NCBI RefSeq assembly: GCF_008831285.2
Contig: NC_045138.2
Coordinates: forward strand, 18,261,934 to 18,325,933
Direction: 5' to 3'
Length of the DNA: 64,000 bases
From: Nymphaea colorata
Taxonomy: Eukaryota > Streptophyta > Magnoliopsida > Nymphaeales > Nymphaeaceae
Shown: piece after piece, positions 11,075 to 22,259 of the stretch
Numbering within the stretch: the first letter of the stretch is position 1
Layout of the letters: each line of letters begins with the position of its first letter
Notes under the pieces: generated by a model
The model's database searches: none
What the model was told of the DNA's origin: nothing
The model's input: the letters and a program-made list of their open reading frames with translations, nothing else
Made by a program: the position numbers and the translations under genes

Positions 11075-11759
11075 TGGACTAGCTCAGCCTCAGACACTTT
11101 TGCGAGTGGTCGATCATGTTTCGGAAATAAAGGACTGTAAAAAACTTCCATGCTAAACCATATACTCCAGTGCTTCATTGGTCCCCCTCAAAGCAACCAA
11201 AGTCATTTTTTTCAAGGAATAGGGCTGCCCTGAGCACTTGTCTTGCTTTTAAAAAGGTCATCAAGCAAAGCGCATAGTCAGGTTATATGTCAAATCACTT
11301 TGTGTATAAAGGAAGATCCTTCTTGTACGAAGAGACGGCGGAAGCAAGAGCGAAACGAGTTCAACGTCCCCATGCCCTAACGGACGTTGGCTCCACTCGC
11401 CGGAACAATCGTAACATGCATGCAGGCATCGTCGCCTGAGATAAGATACCATCCGTTAGGGCATGGGGACGTTGAACTCGTTTCGCTCTTGCTTCCGCCG
11501 TCTCTTCGTACAAGAAGGATCTTCCTTTATACACAAAGTGATTTGACATATAACCTGAATATGCGCTTTGCTTGATGACCTTTTTAAAAGCAAGGCAAGT
11601 GCTCAGGGCAGCCCTATTCCTTGAAAAAAATGGCTTTGGTTGCTTTGAGGGGGACCAATGAAGCACTAGAGTACATGGTTCGGCATGACGTTTTTTACAG
11701 TCCTTTATTTCCGAAACAAGATCGACCACTGCAAAAGTGTCTGAGGCTGAGCTAGTCCA
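11075..11759. repeat. Long palindrome, 310-bp arms and 67-bp loop
   Basis: Left arm 11075-11384 is the near-perfect reverse complement of right arm 11452-11759 (from TGGACTAGCTCAGCCTCAG outwards to CATGCCCTAACGGA at the loop). Only scattered differences are visible, so the duplication is young or maintained. Open frames of 62-150 codons on both strands are mirror images of each other and show no family motif. Not recognised as a known element. Confidence 0.9.
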
Positions 11760-11969
11760 CTTTGTACTTCGATAAAGAGCGAGGTTAGAAGGAAGTACTT
11801 GCAATTTTCCCATGGTTGAACCTCAAAAACATGAGATCTTGAAGGCGGTGAGAAAATCTGATTTTGAACATATATGTCCATTGTCCATTTCCGATAGTAA
11901 ATGGTCGCCACTACGAACGTTAATGATGTGCTTGTTGGGCTTTCCATTGAAAATATACGAGACCAAGGG

Positions 11970-12149
11970 ACAAGAAGGATCTTCCTTTATACACAAAGTG
12001 GTTTGACATATAACCTGACTATGCGCTTTGCTTGATGGCCTTTTTAAAAGCAAGGCAAATGCTCAGGGCAGCCCTATTCCTTGAAAAAAATGGCTTTGGT
12101 TGCTTTGAGGGGGACCAATGAAGCACTAGAGTATATGGTTTAGCATGGA
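11970..12149 (+). repeat. Third, direct copy of the palindrome arm
   Basis: Runs from ACAAGAAGGATCTTCC to GTTTAGCATGG and matches 11511-11690. Some bases (GTATATGGTTTAGCATGG) agree with the left arm rather than the adjacent right arm, so it is not a simple copy of its neighbour. 11760-11969 between them is unassigned. Confidence 0.85.
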
Positions 12150-12685
12150 CCATGATCGACGCCAAAATCCCTCAGGGCAATCTTCACCTTCTTTACATTT
12201 GACTGTTTTCATTTTCCAAACACCCTTCAAATACATTATAAAGCTTGATTCATGAAAGTTGAACCAAATGGCAAATTTCTCATGAGGAAGGTACTCCACA
12301 CAAAAGGGTTTTTGTTCACGAAAATTTTATTGATGAGCATGAGAAGTATTTTATCCCAGCTTAAACATCAATCCCGATCCTCACCCAAAATCCCCATGTT
12401 CATAGCGATAAAAAAAACAATGAAAGAGAGAGAGAGAGAAACTTGTGCATGCAAGTGATAATCCCTTTCTTGGAACAATCCAAAAAACCAACCTCATTGT
12501 CCAGCTATTTATGTTGCGTGCTTTAATCACCACCCTACGCAACGGAAGATGTCATATGGCACCAGGGCGGACCTTAGTTTTAAAGTTTAAAAACTAATCT
12601 GTGGTCCTTAGTTTTTCAGCCATTTTTTTTACTCTTTTTTCTTTCTCTCTAATGAAAGCTTTTAGTAGGGGCATGAACCAGTAAG
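12150..12685. other. Intergenic, no gene recognised
   Basis: Nothing recognised; a GA-rich run lies at 12424-12440. Confidence 0.5.
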
Positions 12686-12689
12686 GAAA

Positions 12690-13030
12690 TGAAAGTGATA
12701 CGAGACACGAAGAGTGGAGTGGGAATGCCCACAAAAGCTGGGGATTCTCTATCATTCTTAGGAATAGTGGTGGTGCCTCGGTTGATTTTCCATTTTATAT
12801 ATGTATGTGCAGCTTGTTGAATTTCAATTGTCAATAAGATTTCTTTCCTAAATGAAAGATTAATCAATTATTTTTTTAATCCTATATTTTTTTTCCAAGT
12901 TCTAATAAGATTTCTTTCCTAAATGAAAAGATTCATAAATTATGTTCTTTTGTTACCTTTTCATTTTCAATTTTAATAACATTTTTATTCCTAAATGAAA
13001 ATATTCACAATTAGCTTTAAGATTTATCTT
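12690..13030. repeat. Dispersed AT-rich repeat with internal ~80-bp tandem units
   Basis: Reverse complement of 25370-25690, about 80% similar by eye. It contains three spaced versions of AATAAGATTTCTTTCCTAAATG (near 12832, 12904 and 12974). Confidence 0.7.
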
Positions 13031-13126
13031 TATTTACTGTCCTAAAGGGCTTAACTTAGTTGTTTAAGCTTTTGGTAAATGAGGTTTTCCATTGTTAGCC
13101 AGCATTATATCTCTATGGTGTATGAG

Positions 13127-13560
13127 TAGGGATGTTAAGTGATCAGATTCAACTGAAATATACCATTCACCGCATCCACTTTTGCAGATATTCACAAACT
13201 CACATTCTAATATGAACTAAGAAAAGTCACGTCCGAATTCGAACCTGCAATTTCATAATCTGAATCTGAATTTTACATTTTTATCCAAATTCAAATTTTG
13301 AACCGAATTTGACCAACTTTAAAAATGTAAGAGTATCGGATATGGGATATATGTTTAAAAATAAATATTTCGATTCGAATATGTATCTAATAGGATATTT
13401 ATTTATATCTGAATTTATATCTAAATGCAATCAGATGTCATTTCTTAAATCTAAATATGACCTATTCTTTTAATCAAATACTAAATTTTCCATTATATCT
13501 GATTTTTTTGGAATGGCTTTGTTGGACATCTAATCCAAATCAAATGCATTGACATCGCTA
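13127..13560. mobile_element. Degenerate hAT-like non-autonomous element
   Basis: Starts TAGGGATGTTAA and ends TTGACATCGCTA, similar to the termini of 13995-14385, with the same AT-rich internal words (GATTCAACT, TCCGAATTCGAA, ATCAGATGTCATTTCTT). Flanks read TGTATGAG and CCATATGAG, suggestive of a target duplication but one base out of register. Confidence 0.5.
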
Positions 13561-13759
13561 CCATATGAGGTAAAACGAGGTACCTAATTGACAATGTTGT
13601 CGCTACATCAAACGCGGATGCAACTCTGTGCCTTATTGGCGAGGGAAAGAAGAGAGGGTTTAAGTTCTCACGCAATTAGATTTGCAAATAGCAGCACAAG
13701 CTGCGGAGTTGGATGGCCTAGCTAGGTCAGAGAAAAGTGAATTTCATTAAAGTTTAATT

Positions 13760-13782
13760 GCACACACACACACACACACACA
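13760..13782. repeat. (CA)n microsatellite
   Basis: About 11 CA units. Confidence 0.9.
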
Positions 13783-13994
13783 AGGAAGTAGACTCCAAGT
13801 TAACCTCCAAAGTTTTATGGTAAGAAAAAGACACCCTCAAGATGGTGATAAACAACTTAACTGATTTTATACTAAATAAGTTTCTCATAATTTTTTTATT
13901 GGAAATCATGTCCACCTCGATCATGCCTTTGGAAATAATTACTATCCCAATTTTTTTGTGCAATATTATTTGTTGATCTTTGATGTCCTTAATC

Positions 13995-14385
13995 TAGGGA
14001 TGTCAATGGATCGAAGTCGAATGAGTTACATACCCTCGACTGTATTCATTTTATTCGATATCCACATACTCAGATTCAACTTCAGATTCAAATACAAATG
14101 GAGAAAAATCGTATCGGAATCCAAATTTTTAACCGAATTTGGCCTACATTCAAAGTGTAAGAGAATTAGATATATGATATTGGTTTAAAAGTAAATCCAA
14201 TCCAAATCCATATCTAAATCCCATCAGATATTTATGTATATCTGAATTCAATGGGATGTCATTTCTCAAATCCGAATCTGATCCGATTTTTTAATCAGAT
14301 ATTAACTTTTTTTCCAATATCCAATTTTTTTCACAATGGTTTTCTTGGATATCCCCAATCCGAATCAGATACATTGACATCCTTA
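13995..14385. mobile_element. hAT-like non-autonomous element with 8-bp target duplication
   Basis: 391 bp. Left end TAGGGATGTCAATGGATC; right end is the reverse complement of TAAGGATGTCAATGTATC, 15 of 18 matching. Flanking octamers are CCTTAATC (13987-13994) and CCTTAATT (14386-14393), 7 of 8 identical, the length expected for hAT transposition. No transposase inside. Relatives lie at 1200, 13127, 18429 and 32222. Confidence 0.75.
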
Positions 14386-14719
14386 CCTTAATTTCCTTTT
14401 TTTCCCTTTCAAATAACATGATAATTTTGTTTGTTAAACTTGATTTCATTGTTTTTTTTTCTTTTTTATATACAAAACACCAGGTTTGAAACTTGGGCGC
14501 ATTGCATATAGGATGAGTTAAATCATTATAGAATTGTATATTAAAAAACATCTTTTTTTATAAGTTCACCATATTTTAGATTTAGTGATTATTTATAAGG
14601 TCAAGTGGAGAAAGTGAAAGTATTAAAAACAGAGGGACTGATATCTTTTGTGTGTGTCTGGAGAGAGGGAGAGAAATGACTAATGTCTTTTGCATCTATT
14701 TTCCTGGGTGACATATATA

Positions 14720-15060
14720 TATATATAAGCCATTCATTTTTGCTCATTATAGAAACACTATCAAAAACAAAAAAATGATCATCTTAATATATATTTTGCA
14801 TCAACATATACTTATGGTTATTTTGGTAAGGTTAGATTTCAAAAAAATCACTTTAAATATCATATTTAATGGCCTTGGTTTTTGTCCTTGGCCTATCGGT
14901 CTGTCCTTTACCAATCACCCATATATTTAGAGAAACTGGTAGAAGTGAGACACTTAGGTCGGGGATGAAAACTAGACCCTTTAATTTTTTTCTTAAAAAA
15001 ATTATTTCAAATAAAATAAAAACATGTTAAGATACTTATTAAAACTATTTTGATATAAAA
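14720..15060. repeat. Dispersed AT-rich repeat
   Basis: Shares words such as CATTCATTTTTGCTCATTAT and AAAACACTATCAAA with 28600-28760 and, inverted, with 25800-25960 and 28900-29010. No coding content. Confidence 0.6.
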
Positions 15061-15902
15061 CATTCTTTCTATTTAACTTCATTCGGGATTGTCATTGTTG
15101 TTTAATCTTTCTTGAGAATTCTTTTCGCATGGGATGGAAATGTTTGTAATTATTTATGCTAAAATTGATTGTGAAAATTTTCTCCCATTGATAATTTCTT
15201 CTTTGGAGCAGGGGTGGGATTGGTTCTGTCCAATAATTAAGATCATTAAATATGGTGATCATGGGCAGAAGTTACTAGATTGTTGTCAACAGTGTCAGAG
15301 TATATCTCGTGGGGTGTTTATATATATATATATAACAGTTGTCCATACCTCTCACCATGTGGCTCCGCCACTGGTCATGGGAGTTCCTACTAAAATGCAT
15401 TGATGGAATGCTAGCTCGTAATTTTTTCAACAGTCAAGAGACAACCAATTTTTATACCGCATTGAATGAAACATGAAAATAAGAGGTCTGAATGAAAAAT
15501 ATCAAGTATTGGCAGACGTTGGGTTATGGAACCTGAAACTTTTAGTTCCACCGCACAAATGAACCAGTATTAAATACCAGAGATTTTAACTCCAAACATT
15601 TTTTCATAAAATAATCAAATGATACCTTAAAGGAGGAAAACTTGGCGCTTGAGCTCTAGCTCAAGATAGCTCAAGCATAATAAGAAGAAGGAAAGCCGAC
15701 AGGTTAGAAGACATGATCATATGTTGAGCCTTGATATTCATAAGGAGGAAGAGGTGAGCCATTCTTCGAGAGCTTTATATAACTTACCTTTCTTCATTAT
15801 TGGAAAATGAATGCGTCCAAAATTTTCATATTTGCCTAGACACTGACTGCCATATATAGGTTCAAAATATTTGAGTCCTTATATTCAAATTTTCATGTAA
15901 TT
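15061..15902. other. Intergenic, no gene recognised
   Basis: An 89-codon frame at 15134-15403 has no motif I recognise and contains a TA microsatellite near 15320. Confidence 0.5.
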
Positions 15903-16090
15903 ATGGTGATGCTCGGACATACACTTCAGTATCTAATCTCACTTTTCTGCTGTAGTAAATGAATTACCTTAAGTCCATATATTGACTAATTGAGCAACTT
16001 AAATAAAGTATCTTCTTAAGCTCTTATTAAAATTACATTTCTGCATCACCTTAGACCTCCTTCCCATTTTTGTAGTTTTGTATCTGAAGT
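15903..16090 (-). repeat. Foldback family arm fragment
   Basis: GTGATGCTCGGACATACACT followed by AACTTAAATAAAGTATCTT: inverse orientation of the right arm of the 17.5-kb palindrome (17930-18045) and of 31740-31840. Only about 190 bp survive. Confidence 0.7.
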
Positions 16091-16849
16091 TTAGCTCATC
16101 CTGGCCGTTCAGTCTGTAGGCTTTGCAGGTAGTGTGGGCACGGTATGGTTGGAGAAGAAGAGTTGCCATTGGCGGTACGTGAGATGGGACCCGGACCTCC
16201 TCATTTATGCCTCAAGGGCTGCCAAGTTCTCCTTTGCTTGACTTCTCGCTTCTTATTGGTTTCTATCTTTTTCCTTCTTCCTATACGAAAAATCATACCC
16301 ACATTGACAACGCCAACTTTCTCCGAGTTCCAAATAAGAAATACATAAAATCTTCGGGTTCAGACCCGAACCATATCAGATCCAAATCGTTAAATTGAGT
16401 CCAGTATTTCACCAATATGTTCAGCAATCGTTAAAGGGGTAGATAAGATGATATATAGATAATGTGTTAGGGTCGATCCAAATCGATAATGGATGACATA
16501 TGATATGTGATCCAATCTGCTCTATCCCTCCAAGGGTATCTACAAACAGTTCGTTGAAAGGAATCCCTTGCTCAACCACGCAAATTCACCAAAGTGGTTC
16601 ACCAAACCCAGCCCCGACTGAAATTGGTTCAACCAAATACCCGATCCGAACCTACACCACATTGCCAACTTCTTTTAACTCCTTATTTATCTCCAAGCCC
16701 CTCAACACATGTTATTGTCTTGTTGTCTTTGGCTTTGCTTCTTGGGTGACTGTTCATCCAAGACGGGTTTTTGATGCAGTGCTGTTCAACCACGAATTGA
16801 ACATGCTAACGATCCGATCGAAAGAGCTATATCCATATAACTCCCACTT
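16091..16849. other. Intergenic, no gene recognised
   Basis: Contains a GGTTCAGACCCGAACC near-palindrome at 16359-16374 of the type common in degenerate TIR elements. Frames at 16145 and 16500 show no motif. Confidence 0.5.
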
Positions 16850-18045
16850 CATACTCCTTCAATTATATTAAATATCACACTCCTATATAACCTTCAGCCC
16901 ATATATGTTCTAACTGAGTGAAGTAAATAAAGTATCTGTTTAAGCTCAGATTAAGATTACTTTTCAGCATCCTGAGATCTCTGCCCATTTTTTATAGTTT
17001 CTGAATTTAAAGTATGCAGTTCCAAAATTCATTACTTGTTTTTCTCTACGTGTTTCTCGTCGGTTTATAGAGAGAGTTGTTCTTAGTATGCAATTCCAGA
17101 CTTATTTAAAGTATGCAGTTTCCAAAATTGATTACTTATTTTCTCTGTGTTTCTCTTGGTTTATAGAGAGAATTGTTCTTAGTATGCAATTCCAGAGTTG
17201 ATTCCTTATCTTCTCTTCGTGTTTCTCTTCAGTTTACAAAGAGAACTGAAGTTAGAAGCGGGAGATGGCGAGCTTTGACAAGGCCTCTTTTTCCGAGGAG
17301 TTGGCGGGTTTCTTCCCCGGCCACTCTCCATTCATTTCCGTTTCCATGTAAACTCCACCCGACCATCCATGCTAGTTTGAGAATTCTCCGGCAAACAGTC
17401 CCATCATTTCCTTTAAATTTTTGAATTTCCAGACCCTTCACTCCCATCCCATTAGTCCGCCTGCATTTTTTCCCGTGAACCAATGGCAGTCTAATGTGTT
17501 TTTCAGTTTAACCGCAACCATCTGTCGACCTTCCTTTGACGCTTACATTGGACCCGAGCAGCCTGATGCAATCGCGAAAGGAAGGTCGATTGATGGCTAC
17601 GATTCAACTGAAAAGAAGGTTAGCCGACCGTTGGTTTAGGGGAAAAAAGGAGGTGGAGTAATGAGAGGGCAGTCAGGGAGAATTCTCAAACTATCAAGGT
17701 AGTGTTTCTGCAGAAACAGGAAAGAATCGAAAATGGCTAGGGAAGAAATCTGCTCACCTCCTCGAAAGAAGAGGCCTTGTCAAAGCTCGTCTTGTTGGGC
17801 TCCCAACTTCAATTCTCTCTAGATACTGAAGAAAAACACACAAAGAAATCATAATAATGATAATCAATTCTGGAACTGCACGCTTCGAACTAAGAAAATA
17901 CAAAACTTGGGCAGAGATCTCAATGATGTTGATCAAAAGTAGGTCTGAAGATACTTTATTTACTTCACTCAATTAGTCCGGAAGGTTATTCTTTTACTGC
18001 AACAGAAGATTGTGATTAGATACTGAAGCGTAGGTCCGAGCATCA
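16850..18045. repeat. Long foldback palindrome, nearly complete copy A2
   Basis: Left arm about 16850-17540 and right arm about 17550-18045 are reverse complements at roughly 75-85%, centre near 17545. Paired landmarks: AAGTAAATAAAGTATCT at 16920 with its complement at 17955; GAGCTTTGACAAGGCCTCT at 17271 with its complement near 17770; AGAATTCTCCGGC at 17380 with GGGAGAATTCTCAAAC at 17677; CGACCTTCCTTT at 17526 with GAAAGGAAGGTCG at 17577. The left arm is longer because of an internal triplication. A 28-codon frame (MASFDKASFSEELAGFF...) lies at 17265 and its decayed mirror lies in the right arm, hinting at a captured exon of unknown origin. Confidence 0.85.
17011..17254 (+). repeat. Three tandem 75-95-bp units inside the foldback left arm
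   Basis: Units begin AGTATGCA at 17011, 17085 and 17181, each followed by a TTTCTCT...GTTTCTC stretch and a TTTATAGAGAGA-like end. The right arm has a single equivalent. Confidence 0.8.
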
Positions 18046-18092
18046 CGAACGTGGATTACCAGACAATTGATGCAAATAAACTAGACCCTTGG

Positions 18093-18440
18093 CATTTTCG
18101 TTGCAAGCCAGGACATCATTTTCAGTCCGTGCGGCGTCCGTCACATGGTCCCATATACCCATAACGTCATGTTGTGGGAAATTCTAGGCAGTCTTGTGTG
18201 GGGTTGCTGCTGATGAAGCTTCGGTCGCCTGCCTACTTCCGCGGGCGCCGACATAAACCGGCGTTGCGAAGATCGGTGCCTCTGGTATGCTGGCTGGCTC
18301 GATTCTACTCATAATACGGCAAATTTAGGCACTTCAACATATCGCTTAATAGCCGAGTTCAAATCTGTATTCCGGTTGAATTGGCGCAATGAATGGCGGT
18401 CGAGTTGCGTGCACGTAGTTTTTTTTTAAGGATGTTATTA
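18093..18440. other. GC-rich segment shared with unit II but absent from copy A1
   Basis: Matches 31895-32220. Includes CTACTTCCGCGGGCGCCGAC. No frame with recognisable motif. Its absence at 1190 marks a deletion, or its presence marks an insertion before the block was duplicated. Confidence 0.6.
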
Positions 18441-18755
18441 TATTTGATTTGGATAAAATATATTTGACCTAAATTAGAAATGAAACAAAAAAAATCTGTT
18501 AAGAAACCAGAAATTGGATGCTGAATTAAAATGACATCTCATTAGGTTCGGATTAGGAACGGATTTAGTTTAAATAAATCTCATATATATACAATGCTTT
18601 TACATTTTGAAAGTCAGTCAACTTCGATTCAAAATTCAGATTTGAATTTAGACTTGAACGTAAAAATCAGGTTCAGAGATCGCATTCAATTATGACGTTT
18701 CCTTATTCACTTAAGGTTATATCAGATTCAAATCCAATCCATTGGCAATCCTTAT
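18429..18755. mobile_element. hAT-like element relic in unit I
   Basis: Starts AAGGATGTTATTATATTTGA and ends CCATTGGCAATCCTTA, the same termini as 13995-14385 in reverse. Counterpart at 32222-32556. Confidence 0.55.
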
Positions 18756-20589
18756 TCATTTTGATTGGGTGCAAAAAAAAGACGACATCAATATGCAAGT
18801 TGAAGCATGGTAACGATGTCACATTAAGTCATTGAACATAAGCCCCATACTCCAGAGGGATGGAAGGAAAGGTAAGGCTTCGGCTCTCTTGTTGGTCTGT
18901 AGGATAAAACACAGAAATTCTGTTCTGCTTTAAGATTGAAAGAATTCAAATCCATTAAATGTCAAACAGTTGTGGAATGACTAAAGGTTTAGGTTATTTT
19001 GAATAACTAACTTGTAATTCTTAACTATCCGACAAACTATCTAGCATCCAACATGTATGAATCCTTCTTCGTCAATATACAATGCATGTATCCAATGTAA
19101 ATTATATTCTTATCATATGAAAAATTGAAAGTTAGCTGCTGTATATTACCTGAAGAAGTCAGTTAAGTCAATTAAACTAGACGCTTGGCACTTTTGTGTG
19201 GAAGTAATTCTGAAACAGAAGTGGAATCTTCGTATGGCAGATAGCATTCATTTGTGGCTAAAAACAAAGGTGTCCTCCCCTTTCTGGTTGGTGCTGGCAA
19301 AGCAAATAATATGTGAAGGGATTTGAATCATTGATGGATCTCAGTTGGATATGGTAATGAGATTTAGATTCACCTATGAAACGGCATATATAATCTGTGA
19401 TATTTGCAAATCTAAACAACTTAGAGAAAAAAAATTGGAAAGGCCATTAATTTACAAACTTCAAAAAAAAGAAAATAAACAATGGATCATTTACCCATTT
19501 CAACTACGTTTTAGTTTCCTTGATTGGATACGCTGCCGTATGTATACCCAGTGCATTTAAGTTGAAATGTTATCAGCCGTATTACAATAATAGCAATACT
19601 CTTCTTAACTTTTATTTTCCCTATAGAATTGTGTTTCTCATAAAGTTTCACGTTGCATAAATCCATTATTTTACTGCCAAATATCATAACCTCCGGGCTG
19701 TAATTATGTTAACATAAAAGGGAAATGTTGGTGCCAATTGCCCGAAAAAAAATGTAAAAGTTTTTGGTATCCAAAATCTAAGAAAATTAATCCCGTGTGC
19801 GAAATCACAGCAAACAGATCGGACAAAAAATTAGAATATCCTTTGCGGTTGTCGCCAAGTGCCGGTCTCGGTGCCGCCCGGTAAGCATCCGTCTCCACCG
19901 TCTCCTATCGACTCCACCCACCCTGCTCTCCTTTTCCGTTGACAGCGAGTTCTTTTCTATTTTGAATAAAAGAGAAAGGAAATGTCTTAATGTAAATGTG
20001 AAGACCATTGGTCAAAAAAGTCGTCATTTTTTGCTATAGAAAAATATGGTTAAACACGAGGCTTGTCCTACTTTTGGCTTGATAAAAATTTTCCAAAATC
20101 CTATACACACCATGACTCGAATGATACGAACGGTGGCTAACTTAATATTAGGAAAACTGTCAGGACTTCTAAGCATAAACAAAATTCTTTAGATATGCTG
20201 ATTATAGATAGTGTTGTTGCTAATGATGCTCACAGATCTGTAAATACACACACTCGTTTACTCTGACTGTACTGAGACGTTTTTCCCTTATGATCTGCTG
20301 TCGTTTCCTTTTGTCTGTTTACAGTAGTGTATTAGCTTTTGCCTTTGTTCTTGGTTGGATTGTTCATTCCTTTTGTACAGGTCTGGCTTTTTATTAATAA
20401 AGGTTGGGAGACCCATCTCCCTGCAGCCTCGCATCGAAATAAAAGACGAAGCAAAGGCAAAGAAATTGATTAATATTTTATGAGTAGCTTAATTTTTATT
20501 TATTTAAAACCATTTAACTATTTTATCATCCTAACTTTCTAGACCTTTCCATGTAAACAATAAAACATTTTGTCATAACTGTGGACCAC

Positions 20590-21110
20590 CAGGAATGCCA
20601 ATGTCCACTCTGAGATGGTGACTTCAGTTGTGGAAGATGCTCAAGTTGCTTGGAAATCTAGTGTGGAAGGTTTCCAAGCACTCTCACCTGACGACCTTAA
20701 GGAGCTAAGGGCCTGACTCCTCACCAGAATTGTTCCTGGCAGATGGAGGCTAGTGGATCCGTTGACAATCCAGTTACAAGTGGTGTCCGTCGAGCAGAGA
20801 CAAAAGAGATTCATGGCTCACTCCATCAAGGTCGTCTCCACTTCACATCACATGTAAGTCAAGGAAAGATCTGCATGGATGATGAATCAGGGTTTCCCAA
20901 GAATGTGGCTTTGTTTCAGGCCTAATGGGAGTCAGGGGCCAACAACAAAGATTGGCTGCAAGAGATTATCCAAGGACCAAGAAAGATTCCTTGGCCTCTT
21001 CACGATATTGGAAAAATCCTTTATCACATGTTCATCATTGGCAACAACCCTGACTCTGACACAATTGCCTTTTTGTTTAGGCATCTGTAATAGTCTCATG
21101 TGCTGAAATC
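20590..21110 (+). pseudogene. Unidentified spliced-looking gene fragment (unit I)
   Basis: Frame 20620-20715 reads VVEDAQVAWKSSVEGFQAL and SPDDLKELRA then TGA. A consensus donor CACAT/GTAAGT lies at 20850 and an acceptor TTTGTTTCAG at 20911-20920. Beyond it another frame reads NNKDWLQEIIQGPRKIPW and LHDIGKILYHMFIIGNN. The stop, donor and acceptor are all preserved in the second copy at 34280-34800, so the fragment was already broken before duplication. I do not recognise the family. Confidence 0.4.
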
Positions 21111-21229
21111 CTTCCTGACCGATTATAGTTTCCTTGTGTATTGGCAACCAATTTTTTTCTCCTACATCTTTTGCGACCATCCCTCGCTGGGTTGTTCACA
21201 CGCAAGATGGGCCCAATGTTGAAGTCTCG

Positions 21230-22060
21230 CTGGAGTGACTGTCAAAGGTGGCAGCTTTCGCTTCACACTCTAAAGAGTTGGTAGCAACAACATGGTTCGA
21301 AAGCCGCTGTCAACCCTCCTCGCAAACTCGCAGTTGCCGGGCAACTTCCTCGCTGTGATGGCGAAGGTCAAGGCTCGTGAGAAGCCATGGCAGCAAAGGA
21401 CGCGTGTGCGATCACTGGGGAGGTTTTTTTTTCTTTCACTTTTATTATTTCTTAACGTTACGTGTTAATTTTTTTAATTCTTTTTAATTATAAAGTGGGT
21501 GTTTGGAAATCGGGGGCTTGTTGAGATTGAAAAGCTATTTGTGCTACCTTAGCATGGTGCCGTGCCGGTGGCAATCACATGACGGCAGCCCGATTGGGTC
21601 ACTGATCCATACGTCTCTCGTGCTGTTCACCAATATTTTAAACCAAACTCGACCCCAACCATGTTCAGGTACAGTGAAATGGAGCCCATTTGGAGTGCAG
21701 TCGAAACCCACCCTTAGCTCCACTGCTCCAGCCTCCCGCAGCGCCGTCGCGAGGGAGCGCATTCTGCCCATCCATTACTGGCGAGATTCCCCAACCTCCA
21801 CCCCACTGCAGATCTCCCCTCGCGCCGGCGCTGCCTGCCTCGGCCCCCTACCTTCGCCGTCGCCACCTATGGTACAAATTTCAATGCTCAGATTTATACA
21901 TTTCTCCGTTATTTCATATTCGAACTCCGAGTGACTAACTAATCTCCAGCAATGAGCATAAACATATCATTTTTTTCTTTTTGTTTTGCTGCCACCCTTG
22001 CTCACGTTATATAAGCTATGTCAAGCTTTTTCCTTTGACGGTTAAGATCGTCGACTTCTT
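21230..22060. other. Unit I sequence with a GC-rich patch, no gene recognised
   Basis: Matches 34980-35830. The patch 21660-21890 is C-rich (CCTCCCGCAGCGCCGTCGCG) like a 5' untranslated or transit-peptide region, but frames are interrupted and differ between copies. Confidence 0.5.
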
Positions 22061-22074
22061 CCTCTCTGTTAACA

Positions 22075-22235
22075 ATGGTGGCCGTCATCTTAACGTCGGT
22101 CGTCCTCCACCTCTTCTCCAGACTGGTCACCGCCTCTGACCCCTGTGTTGCCGCATCCCATGCTGCCGATGGCTCCGCCACCTTTTCCCTCCTCCACATC
22201 AACTCCAAATGCTTCCCCCCGTCAGCTCATGGTCC
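22075..22235 (+). pseudogene. AED3-like aspartic protease N-terminal fragment (unit I)
   Basis: ATG at 22075 opens a signal-peptide-like start (MVAVILTSVVLHLFSR) followed by LVTASDPC and SLLHINSKCFP. A hydrophobic leader, a DPC motif and then an HINSKCSPF-like pro-segment resemble the start of secreted nepenthesin-type aspartyl proteases such as AED3. The frame then runs into a stop because about 160 bp present in unit II (36010-36165) is missing. No catalytic DTG motif is present, so it cannot be active. Assignment is by motif memory. Confidence 0.45.
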
Positions 22236-22259
22236 TCGGATCGTGAGATAACAAGCGGA

